Shown: in pieces, positions 54,053-61,260 of the stretch
Layout: each line of letters begins with the position of its first letter
Numbering within the stretch: the stretch's first letter is position 1
From: Candidatus Rhodoferax randersensis
GTDB lineage: Bacteria; Pseudomonadota; Gammaproteobacteria; Burkholderiales; Burkholderiaceae_C
Assembly (NCBI GenBank): GCA_016718155.1
Contig: JADKEH010000044.1
Location: 186,001 to 250,000, forward strand
Direction of reading: 5' to 3'
Length of the DNA: 64,000 bases
Notes under the pieces: generated by a model
What the model was told of the DNA's origin: nothing
The model's input: only the letters and a program-made list of their open reading frames with translations
Database searches by the model: none
Made by a program: the position numbers and the translations under genes

Positions 54053-54079
54053 CGACGGCCACACTTCAAATAATGAACT
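53869..54079 (+). repeat. Iteron-like repeats (TTCA-N5-TGAA dyads)
   Basis: Degenerate 20-bp units start at about 53869, 53891, 53924, 53956 and 54060. The clearest, ACCACTTCAAATAGTGAACC (53956-53975), shares a TTCA/TGAA dyad with the copy at 54060-54079; others keep TACAAA...TGAA. Spacing of 22, 33 and 32 bp equals whole helical turns, as in iterons or tandem operators. They lie over the 3' end of the winged-helix gene and its downstream flank. Confidence 0.45.
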
Positions 54080-54122
54080 CCTATGCAGTATTGCCACCCC
54101 TAGGGGCGGGAATGGGCCTTCA

Positions 54123-54386
54123 ATGACTCCAAGGAAGTCCAGAACGAAAACGGCGCAAACCATTGACGGCACGACCTTGTTGCCGGGCCCTACCCCCCCT
54201 ATAAACCTGCACGACCTGGAAGCGGTCCGGCGCGAAATGGCGCGGGTCTATCGGGATATGCGCGGCCACCAGATCGACACGCAAGACGGCACACGGTTGA
54301 TCTATGCGCTTTCGCAGATCGGCAAGCTGCACGAAGCCGTCGAACTTGAACAACGAATTACAGAACTTGAAAGGATCGCGCCATGA
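54123..54386 (+). CDS. Small island protein, unknown function
   Basis: 87 residues: a Pro/Thr N-terminus, then NLHDLEAVRREMARVYRDMR, IDTQDGTRLIYALSQIGKL and HEAVELEQRITELERI, two helices ending in a coiled coil. I recall similar small proteins in proteobacterial phages and islands without assigned function. The ATGA overlap with the next gene implies coupling. Confidence 0.65.
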   Translation: MTPRKSRTKTAQTIDGTTLLPGPTPPINLHDLEAVRREMARVYRDMRGHQIDTQDGTRLIYALSQIGKLHEAVELEQRITELERIAP

Positions 54387-54664
54387 CGCTCGAAGACCGC
54401 ATTGCCAAACTCGAAGCCAAGCTAGTCCCGCAAGAACAGGAACCGCTTTATCTCTTGCGTGTCTTTGTTGCTCCTGGGCAAAAACTACCTTTGCCTGACC
54501 CGGAATACCAGCACCTGCAATGCGGCGGACAGACCTGGGCCCGGCTCGACGACGAGAGCGAAGACGCCTTCAAGGCTCGCGCTATGCGGGAAGTTGCCAG
54601 ATCGAAAGGGCCATTGGTGTTCGCTGTCAATCAACGCGTTGCAAGGCTCTTGCAAGCCCCATAG
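54383..54664 (+). CDS. Small island protein, paralogue A
   Basis: 93 residues starting MTLEDRIAKLEAKLVPQEQE, a coiled-coil start like the end of the preceding protein, then a beta-rich middle and DDESEDAFKARAMREVA. A second copy of this gene type is at 54781-55008, sharing the RIAKLEAKL and ESEDxFKARA segments and the upstream CTTGAAAGGATCGCGCCATG. The pair arose by local duplication. Function unknown. Confidence 0.6.
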   Translation: MTLEDRIAKLEAKLVPQEQEPLYLLRVFVAPGQKLPLPDPEYQHLQCGGQTWARLDDESEDAFKARAMREVARSKGPLVFAVNQRVARLLQAP

Positions 54665-54665
54665 C

Positions 54666-54749
54666 GGGCCTTCCCTGCTCGCCTGCACCTTACTTCCCAG
54701 TGCTTTTCTGTGCAGGATTACAGGTAGGGCCTTCCCTGCTCGCCTGCAC
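54666..54749 (+). repeat. Direct repeat between the two paralogues
   Basis: A 23-bp sequence beginning GGGCCTTCCCTGCTCGCCTG occurs at 54666-54688 and 54727-54749, 61 bp apart, in the gap between the duplicated genes; it may be the residue of the duplication event. Confidence 0.75.
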
Positions 54750-54780
54750 GTTACGCCACAAATCTTGAAAGGATCGCGCC

Positions 54781-55008
54781 ATGACGCTTGCCACCAGGAT
54801 CGCAAAACTCGAAGCCAAATTGACACCAGCTATTCCGGCACGAACAGTAGTGTTCCTGTCATGGGCAACACCTAATGAATTTCGCCGGCTGCAACATGGT
54901 GATCGATATTGGGACCGTCAAGACGGCGAAAGCGAAGACGACTTTAAGGCTCGCGCTATCGGCGACACCGGCACTGATCGACCTGTAACGCTGCTCTTCG
55001 CGACGTAG
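54781..55008 (+). CDS. Small island protein, paralogue B
   Basis: 75 residues: MTLATRIAKLEAKLTPAIPA, then FLSWATPNEFRRLQHGDRYW and DGESEDDFKARAIGDTGTDR. A paralogue of the gene at 54383-54664 with the same ribosome-binding region (GAAAGGATCGCGCC). Last recognisable gene of the element. A perfect 16-bp palindrome TCTGCAAATTTGCAGA at 55023-55038 follows its stop. Confidence 0.6.
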   Translation: MTLATRIAKLEAKLTPAIPARTVVFLSWATPNEFRRLQHGDRYWDRQDGESEDDFKARAIGDTGTDRPVTLLFAT

Positions 55009-55069
55009 TCGCCATGTGGCACTCTGCAAATTTGCAGACTGGTGCTGTCTCCCAATCCAACGCAGCCGA

Positions 55070-55089
55070 CATGGGACACTGGCGGGACA
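55070..55089 (+). repeat. Subterminal direct repeat, right copy
   Basis: Identical to 50387-50406 (CATGGGACACTGGCGGGACA), in the same orientation, 115 bp before the right core repeat. Confidence 0.6.
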
Positions 55090-55204
55090 GTGCGGGGCAA
55101 ATAATCAGAAATTTGCGGAACAAATGGAAGCACTGGCAACCGGCTTGAGCGCATGGGGACTGTTCCCTTTGTTTCTGATTTGCTGCGGTAGAATGCTAAG
55201 CTCC

Positions 55205-55252
55205 GAATCATAATCCACAGGTCCGCGGTTCGAATCCGTGAAGCGCCACCAA
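55205..55252 (+). repeat. attR: right 48-bp direct repeat (tRNA 3' fragment)
   Basis: Copy of the tRNA-Met 3' half, including the CCA end, without the 5' half; identical to 50276-50323. Chromosomal sequence resumes with AGTTCTTGTGCCCCC and leads to miaB. Confidence 0.93.
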
Positions 55253-55317
55253 GTTCTTGTGCCCCCGCCTGCGGGGCCTGACAGTTCAAGCCCCCACCAG
55301 CAGATCGGGCGTCCATC

Positions 55318-56643
55318 ATGAGCAAGAAAGTATTCATCAAGACCTTTGGTTGCCAGATGAACGAGTACGACTCCGACAAGATGGTCGACGTACTTCACGC
55401 GGCACAGGGCTACACCGCAACTCAAAACGTCGATGAGGCCGACCTGATCCTGTTCAACACCTGCTCGGTGCGGGAAAAGGCGCAAGAAAAAGTCTTCTCC
55501 GATTTGGGACGGGTCCGTCATCTGGCCAAGAAGGGCGTGCGCATCGGCGTAGCCGGCTGCGTGGCCAGCCAGGAAGGGGCGGCGATCATCGCCCGTGCGC
55601 CCTTCGTCGACGTGGTGTTTGGCCCCCAGACGCTGCATCGCTTGCCGGACCTGCTGGCGCGTCGCGAGCGGTTGGGCCAGGCGCAGGTGGACATCAGCTT
55701 TCCCGAGATCGAAAAGTTCGACCACCTGCCCCCCGCCAAGGTGACGGGCGCCAGCGCCTTCGTCAGTGTCATGGAGGGGTGTTCCAAGTACTGCAGCTAT
55801 TGCGTCGTGCCCTACACCCGTGGCGAAGAGGTCTCGCGACCTTTCGACGATGTGCTCGAAGAGATCGCCGGCCTGGCCGACCAGGGTGTGCGCGAGGTCA
55901 CCATGCTGGGGCAGAACGTCAACGCCTACCGTGGCGCCATGGGGCAATCGGCCGACATGGCCGATTTCGCGACACTGATCGAGTACGTGGCCGAGATTCC
56001 CGGCATCGAGCGGATTCGCTACACCACCAGCCATCCCAACGAGTTCACGCCGGCCCTGATCGCGGTCTACGACAAGGTGCCCAAACTGGTGAGCCACCTG
56101 CACCTGCCGGTTCAGCACGGGTCAGACCGCATCCTGATGGCGATGAAGCGCGGCTACACCGCCATGGAATACAAGTCGACCGTGCGCAAGTTGCGCGCCA
56201 TCCGGCCTGAGATGGCCCTGAGCAGCGACTTCATCGTTGGTTTTCCGGGTGAGACTGAAGACGATTTCAACCGGCTGATGAAGCTGATCGACGACGTCGG
56301 TTTTGACAACTCGTTCAGCTTCATCTTCAGTCCGCGTCCAGGCACGCCGGCCGCCAATCTGGCCGACGACACGCCGCATGATGTCAAGCTCAAGCGGCTG
56401 CAACATCTGCAGGGCGTGGTCGATGCCAACATGCGCCGGATCAGCGAAAGTCGGCTGGCAACGGTTCAGCGCATCCTGGTGGAAGGCCCTTCGACGCGCG
56501 ATCCAGCCGAATTGATGGGGCGAACCGAATGCAATCGGGCCGTCAATTTCGCCGGCCCGCCATCTTCCCTGACCGGTCAAATGATCGACGTCAGGATCAC
56601 CGAGACGCGAAGCTACTCCTTGCGTGGCGAGTTGATCGGTTGA
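55318..56643 (+). CDS. miaB: tRNA-2-methylthio-N6-dimethylallyladenosine synthase
   Basis: 441 residues, methylthiotransferase of the radical-SAM superfamily that modifies A37 of tRNAs reading UNN. N-terminal UPF0004 domain with three cluster Cys (KTFGCQMNEYDSDKM, FNTCSVREKAQEKV, VAGCVASQEG); radical-SAM CxxxCxxC in MEGCSKYCSYCVVPYTRGEE; C-terminal TRAM domain (GRTECNRAVNFAGP). Length matches the family. In this genome type it lies beside a tRNA gene; here the two are separated by the 4.9-kb element. Confidence 0.96.
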   Translation: MSKKVFIKTFGCQMNEYDSDKMVDVLHAAQGYTATQNVDEADLILFNTCSVREKAQEKVFSDLGRVRHLAKKGVRIGVAGCVASQEGAAIIARAPFVDVVFGPQTLHRLPDLLARRERLGQAQVDISFPEIEKFDHLPPAKVTGASAFVSVMEGCSKYCSYCVVPYTRGEEVSRPFDDVLEEIAGLADQGVREVTMLGQNVNAYRGAMGQSADMADFATLIEYVAEIPGIERIRYTTSHPNEFTPALIAVYDKVPKLVSHLHLPVQHGSDRILMAMKRGYTAMEYKSTVRKLRAIRPEMALSSDFIVGFPGETEDDFNRLMKLIDDVGFDNSFSFIFSPRPGTPAANLADDTPHDVKLKRLQHLQGVVDANMRRISESRLATVQRILVEGPSTRDPAELMGRTECNRAVNFAGPPSSLTGQMIDVRITETRSYSLRGELIG

Positions 56644-56750
56644 GGACAGAGCAAAGTTCACTTCGTGCTGCCGTGGTCTGCCCCGCAAGAACACCCCTGA
56701 TCAGTTGGGGACAGAGCAAAGTTCACTTCGTGTGTAACTTTGGTCTGTCC
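56644..56750. repeat. Hairpin-forming intergenic repeat between convergent miaB and ffh
   Basis: GGACAGAGCAAAGTT occurs at 56644-56658 and 56709-56723. In the second copy it pairs with AACTTTGGTCTGTCC (56736-56750) at 14 of 15 positions around loop CACTTCGTGTGT; the first copy has a damaged right arm. Palindromic GGGGACAGA-type units are common in related genomes as I recall. It may also terminate both convergent genes. Confidence 0.7.
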
Positions 56751-56764
56751 TGTCCCGCAAGGTT

Positions 56765-58129
56765 TCAGAAAGGCATTTTCGGCATGCCCTTCATGCCGCC
56801 CATGCGTTTCATCATCTTCATCATGCCGCCGCCCTTCATCTTCTTCATCATGTCCTGCATCTGCTCGAACTCCTTGAGCAGACGATTGACTTCCTGAACC
56901 TGTACTCCGGCGCCGGCGGCAATGCGGCGCTTGCGCGTCGCCTTGATCAGCTCTGGCTTGCGCCGTTCCAATGGCGTCATGCTTTGAATGATGCCCTCTT
57001 TGCGTTTGATGTCCTTCTCGGCACGGCCCATGTCCACCTGCCCGGCTTTGGCCGCCATGGCGGCGGGCAACTTGTCCATCAGGCTGGACAAACCACCCAT
57101 CTGTTTCATCTGTTGAAGCTGGCCCAGGAAGTCAGTCAGGTCAAATCCGGCGCCACTCTTGACCTTGGCCGCCAGCTTCTGCGCAGCGGCCATGTCGACG
57201 CCGGACGTGACCTGCTCCACCAGCGCCAGAATGTCCCCCATGCCGAGAATCCGCCCGGCGTGGCGCTCGGCATCGAACACTTCCAGGCCATCGAGCTTCT
57301 CGCTGGTACCGGCGAACTTGATCGGTGCGCCGGTGACCTGGCGCACCGACAGGGCGGCACCACCCCGGGAGTCACCATCGGTCTTGGTCAGAATGATGCC
57401 GGTTAGCGGCAGGGCCTCCTTGAAGGCCTTGGCGGTATTGATGGCGTCCTGGCCCTGCATCGCATCGACAACAAACAGGGTCTCGACCGGATTCAAGGCC
57501 GCGTGCAGGTCCTTGATTTCGCGCATCAGCGCCTCGTCAATCGCCAGCCGGCCAGCGGTATCGACCAGCAGCACATCAAAATAGTGCTTGCGCGCATAGT
57601 CCAGCGCCGCCAGACCGATCTCGACCGGCTTCTGATCGGCCGAGCTGGGAAACCACTGTGCGCCGGCCTGCGCGGTGACTGTCTTGAGCTGCTCTATCGC
57701 CGCTGGGCGATAGACGTCGCCCGACACGGTCAGCACCTTCTTCTTGCGCTTCTCAATCAGGTGCTTGGCCAACTTGGCGGTGGTGGTGGTTTTGCCTGCG
57801 CCCTGCAAGCCGGCCATCAGAATCACCGCCGGGGGCTGGGCGGCCAGGTTGATGTCGCTCACGCCCTCGCCCATGGTGGCGGCCAACTCCTTGTTGACAA
57901 TGCTCACCAATGCCTGGCCCGGCGACAGCGAACCCAGCACCTCCTGCCCAAGCGCTTTTTCCTTGACCCGGGCGATGAAATCGCGCACCACTGGCAGCGC
58001 CACATCGGCCTCCAGCAACGCCATCCTGACCTCGCGCAACATGTCGGCAACGTTGGACTCGGTGATGCGCGCCTGGCCCCGGATTTCTTTGACGAGGCGG
58101 GAAAGTTTGTCGGTAAGGGCTGATGCCAT
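56765..58129 (-). CDS. ffh: Signal recognition particle protein Ffh
   Basis: 454 residues from the ATG at 58129 (E. coli 453). N-terminal helical bundle, then G domain with GLQGAGKTTTTAKLAKHL, DVYRPAAIEQLK, VLLVDTAGRLAIDEALM and ILTKTDGDSRGGAAL, then the Met-rich M domain (FEQMQDMMKKMKGGGMMKMM) that binds signal sequences and 4.5S RNA. It targets ribosomes to the inner membrane with FtsY. The frame is open to 58216 but family length supports this start. Divergent from ypjD. Confidence 0.96.
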   Translation of the reverse strand: MASALTDKLSRLVKEIRGQARITESNVADMLREVRMALLEADVALPVVRDFIARVKEKALGQEVLGSLSPGQALVSIVNKELAATMGEGVSDINLAAQPPAVILMAGLQGAGKTTTTAKLAKHLIEKRKKKVLTVSGDVYRPAAIEQLKTVTAQAGAQWFPSSADQKPVEIGLAALDYARKHYFDVLLVDTAGRLAIDEALMREIKDLHAALNPVETLFVVDAMQGQDAINTAKAFKEALPLTGIILTKTDGDSRGGAALSVRQVTGAPIKFAGTSEKLDGLEVFDAERHAGRILGMGDILALVEQVTSGVDMAAAQKLAAKVKSGAGFDLTDFLGQLQQMKQMGGLSSLMDKLPAAMAAKAGQVDMGRAEKDIKRKEGIIQSMTPLERRKPELIKATRKRRIAAGAGVQVQEVNRLLKEFEQMQDMMKKMKGGGMMKMMKRMGGMKGMPKMPF

Positions 58130-58431
58130 GGTGGGTGTCCGCCGGGTGGGACTTCGGTTGGGCGCCGACTCAGGCGTCGGCGTGGCTGCAAGGCGTAACG
58201 GGAAGCGGCGACGCACGCTGCGCGACCATCGTCGGTTATCACGGTCAACTATACCAAGGAATGTTTCACCACGACCGCGCTGCCCGCCATAGATTCGCAG
58301 GCTCAGAGGTCAGCGGTAGACTAGCAGCATGAGAACCCCGCAAACTGTCACCCGCACGATGCTGTACCCCCTGCCAGCGACCAGGGCAATCGGTTCCCTT
58401 CGCGCTCACGTAGTCCTGGTGAGGCACAGCA
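58130..58431. other. Intergenic region between divergent ffh and ypjD
   Basis: 302 bp without a recognisable gene; it must contain the promoters of ffh and of the ypjD-pilSR-ampD run. A TAGACT -10-like box at 58317-58322 is the best candidate on the plus strand, but no convincing -35 is paired with it. Confidence 0.4.
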
Positions 58432-59263
58432 ATGACTAGCGCCGCCATGGCGCTGCCGTCCGCCCTGGCTGGCGGGTCTGTTCTGAGCGTCAGTTTGGCA
58501 CTGGCGGCCGCTGCGGCGTACGTCGTCTCGGCGGCGGGCACGCGGCGACTCAGCGGCCGGGCGGTGCGCGCTGCCGTGTTATTGGCGTGGCTGTTGCATG
58601 GCGCGGTGTTGCTGGTTGGCTTGCTGGGCAGTCCGCCACGGTTTGGGTTTTGCGCCTGCGCTGTCAGTGACCGCCTGGCTGGTGGCGGCGGTCTACGCCG
58701 TGGAGAGCCAGGTCTACCCCCAACTTCAGACACGATGGACGCTGTCCGCTCTGGGCGCCGCCACTGTATTGCTGGCGCTGGCCTTTCCGGGCGCGGCCCT
58801 GCATGGCGCTGCATCGGTTTGGTTGCCGCTGCACTGGGCATTGGGCATTGCGTCGTATGGCCTGTTTGGCACCGCAGTGGTGCATGCCTGGTTCATGACC
58901 AAGGCCGAGGAACGTATCCGCATGGCGATTGACCCGCACAGCGGCTTGCCCTTGCTGACCCTGGAGCGGCTGACGTTTCGATTCGTTGCGGCCGGTTTTC
59001 TGCTGCTCTCGGCCACGCTGCTAGTCGGCGTGGCGTTTGGCGAGCATCTTTACGGGCACGGTGTGGCGTGGAAGTGGGATCACAAAACCGTGTTCTCCCT
59101 TCTTGCCTGGCTGACCTTCGCGGTCTTGCTGGTCGGTCGCGCGCGATTTGGGTGGCGTGGTCGTCGCGCGGTGCGCGTACTGTATGTCGGCGCCGGTCTC
59201 TTGCTCCTGGCCTACGTCGGATCACGATTTGTACTCGAAATCGTCCTTGGCCGCGCCACATGA
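58432..59263 (+). pseudogene. ypjD: YpjD/CcsA-like cytochrome c assembly-family membrane protein, frameshifted by one base
   Basis: The first frame gives helices MTSAAMALPSALAGGSVLSV, VLLAWLLHGAVLLVGLLGSP up to PPRFGF; after the T4 run at 58648-58651 the protein continues one base over with ALSVTAWLVAAVYAVESQVY, LHWALGIASYGLFGTAVVHA and the heme-type WKWDHKTVFSLLAWLTFAVL. Removing one T gives 276 residues and eight helices. E. coli ypjD also neighbours ffh, supporting identity. It overlaps the next gene by 4 bases. The homopolymer indel points to a sequence error. Confidence 0.88.
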
Positions 59264-59496
59264 AGCTGCTCATTTACGTGGCGGTGCTGATCCTCGGCGT
59301 GTGGCTGTGGCGTGCGCATCGCCAGCCACCAAGCAAAGGTCAACCACCCGTGCCGGGCAAGTCCAAGTCCGGGGCACTTCCCCATGAGATGGTTGCGTGC
59401 CGCGCGTGCGCCATGCATATTCCCGCAGCCGAAGCCGTCGTTGGCAAGTTGGGCAGCTACTGCTGCGCCGAACACATGAACCATTCGGAGTCATGA
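59260..59496 (+). CDS. PP0621-family small protein
   Basis: 78 residues: an N-terminal membrane helix (LLIYVAVLILGVWLWRAH), a Pro/Lys linker and the conserved metal-type motif MVACRACAMHIPAAEAVV plus SYCCAEH. The CxxC...H...CC...H pattern is typical of this small family found next to pilS; function unknown. The start overlaps the ypjD stop by 4 bases, and pilS follows immediately (TGAATG), so it is part of one unit. Confidence 0.85.
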   Translation: MKLLIYVAVLILGVWLWRAHRQPPSKGQPPVPGKSKSGALPHEMVACRACAMHIPAAEAVVGKLGSYCCAEHMNHSES

Positions 59497-61260
59497 ATGT
59501 CGGGAGCCCCTGACACGCGCTCCTGGTACGACCAGGCTTGGTTGGACCTGGATTTCGAAGCACAGGAACACGACGGACGACCACAGGAATTTGACCGACT
59601 TTGGCGCGGCTTCATGACCGCCAGGGTGACCCTCGGGCTGGTGCTGCTGCTGCTGCAAGGCACCCTTCTGGCGCTCGGGACAAACCGGGACACGACGCTG
59701 ATACTGGTGTGTCTGGGCTACCTCGTCAGCGCATTGGCCTTCCGGTTCACGGCTCGCCCCAGACGCCTGCAACGGTCGTTCAGCTTTGCCTGGATTGCCA
59801 CCATTGGCGTCGACATCGCGGCCTTCGCCGCCCTGCAGTGGTTGCAGGGCGGCAGCATCAACTATGCCCCCTTGTTCGCGCTGCCCGTGCTCATGGCCAG
59901 TGTGCTGGGTTCGCTGATACTGGCCCTTGGCGCGGCTGCCGGCGTGACGCTGATGTTATTGCTCGGGGCGGCATGGACCACGCTGCAAACTCAGGGTGAT
60001 GCGACCGCGCAGTTTCTGCAAGCGGCACTCACCGGGGCCGGTTGCTTTGTTATCTCTTTCCTGTCGCACCAGATCGCTACCCGGCTGGCACGGGAGGAAC
60101 TGAAGGCGCATCGCAGTCAATTGGCAGTTCGTGTGCAACGTCAAGTCAACGCGCTGGTCATTGAGTCCTTGACCGATGGTGTTCTGGTGGCCGACCAGCA
60201 GGGACTGGTTCGCGCGGCCAACCCGGCGGCGCGCCGACTGCTGGGTTCGGAACCAGCGTTACGCGCCAATTCGTTCCACTTGACCTCCATGGTGGGATGG
60301 CAGTCCCTGGTTGACGTGATGCAGCAGAGCTTTGACGGCAATCAGGCCGAGCAGCACGACGTCACCCTCACTCATCCCGGCCATGGCGCCCAACGCGTGC
60401 GGGTGCGCACGCAGTTGACGGGCACGCAAGGCGAAAATACCGAGTCACTGTGCGTCATGTTCCTGCAGGATCAACGCGAGATGGAAGCGCGACTTCGCAC
60501 CGACAAGCTCGCCAGCATGGGTCGCCTGTCCGCAGCGGTGGCACACGAAATCCGCAACCCGCTGGCCGCCATCGCGCAAGCCAACGACTTGCTTGACGAA
60601 GACCTGAGTGACCCAAGACAGAAGCGACTCACGCTGATGATTCAGCAAAACACCAAGCGGCTGGAGAAGATTGTCGAGGAAGTGCTAGATGTCTCCAGGG
60701 TCCAGAACCGCGAGGGTACGATCGCCTCGCGCCACCTGAAACTCAATGACTCGGTGCAAAGAATCTGCCGGGATTGGCAGCAGCAAACCACCAGCAATCA
60801 ACTGCTTCGACTGTCGTTGTCCGCCAGCGACACCGAAGTCCCCTTTGAATCCGAGCACTTGCGCCGGATTCTGGTCAATTTGCTGGACAACGCCAAGCGT
60901 TATGCGAGCGGCCAGATAGACAGCATTCTGGTCTCGACCGCGTCACCCGACGCCTCGCCGACGTTTCTGTCGGTTTGGAGCGATGGCCCACCCATGGAGC
61001 CCTCGGTCGAGCGGCACCTGTTTGAGCCCTTCTTTTCTTCCGAAAGTCGTTCCACCGGCCTGGGCCTGTATATTTGCCGGGAATTGTGCGAAGGACACGG
61101 CGCGTCAATCTCGTATCGGCGTTCCTCGCGCAAAATTCGCGGCAACGAACAGGGCGGAAATGAATTCATTGTGACCTTTGGTCCGTCAGTCTCCGAAGTC
61201 GATATTGACCTGCCCACCGACCACGATCATGTGACCCCATGGCAACCAACACGCCCCTGA
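59497..61260 (+). CDS. pilS: Type IV pilus sensor histidine kinase PilS
   Basis: 587 residues. Six N-terminal membrane helices (for example FMTARVTLGLVLLLLQGTLL, ATIGVDIAAFAALQWL), a PAS domain (VIESLTDGVLVADQQGLVRA), an HisKA dimerisation box with the phosphorylated His in AVAHEIRNPLAAIAQANDLL, and an HATPase domain (LVNLLDNAKRYA, STGLGLYICRELCEGHGA). It phosphorylates PilR in response to inner-membrane pilin levels. It overlaps pilR by 22 bases. Confidence 0.95.
   Translation: MSGAPDTRSWYDQAWLDLDFEAQEHDGRPQEFDRLWRGFMTARVTLGLVLLLLQGTLLALGTNRDTTLILVCLGYLVSALAFRFTARPRRLQRSFSFAWIATIGVDIAAFAALQWLQGGSINYAPLFALPVLMASVLGSLILALGAAAGVTLMLLLGAAWTTLQTQGDATAQFLQAALTGAGCFVISFLSHQIATRLAREELKAHRSQLAVRVQRQVNALVIESLTDGVLVADQQGLVRAANPAARRLLGSEPALRANSFHLTSMVGWQSLVDVMQQSFDGNQAEQHDVTLTHPGHGAQRVRVRTQLTGTQGENTESLCVMFLQDQREMEARLRTDKLASMGRLSAAVAHEIRNPLAAIAQANDLLDEDLSDPRQKRLTLMIQQNTKRLEKIVEEVLDVSRVQNREGTIASRHLKLNDSVQRICRDWQQQTTSNQLLRLSLSASDTEVPFESEHLRRILVNLLDNAKRYASGQIDSILVSTASPDASPTFLSVWSDGPPMEPSVERHLFEPFFSSESRSTGLGLYICRELCEGHGASISYRRSSRKIRGNEQGGNEFIVTFGPSVSEVDIDLPTDHDHVTPWQPTRP

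Larger units (their letters stand above)
50276..55252 (+). mobile_element. 4.93-kb integrative element in tRNA-Met
   Basis: Identical 48-bp direct repeats (50276-50323 within the tRNA 3' half, and 55205-55252) bound the element. Next to the left repeat is a tyrosine recombinase gene. The island interrupts the space between the tRNA and miaB. Cargo, all on the plus strand: integrase, an unknown protein, an excisionase-like protein, a 50-residue frame, a PD-(D/E)xK-like protein, a winged-helix protein with iteron-like repeats, and three small unknowns. No phage structural, conjugation, plasmid-partition, toxin or known defence genes are recognised. A 20-bp direct repeat CATGGGACACTGGCGGGACA occurs near both ends (50387-50406 and 55070-55089), suitable as recombinase arm sites. 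Confidence 0.92.

Noticed and set aside
55205..55252. Second tRNA gene
   Set aside because: Only the 3' half of tRNA-Met is present; it is the attR copy created by integration.
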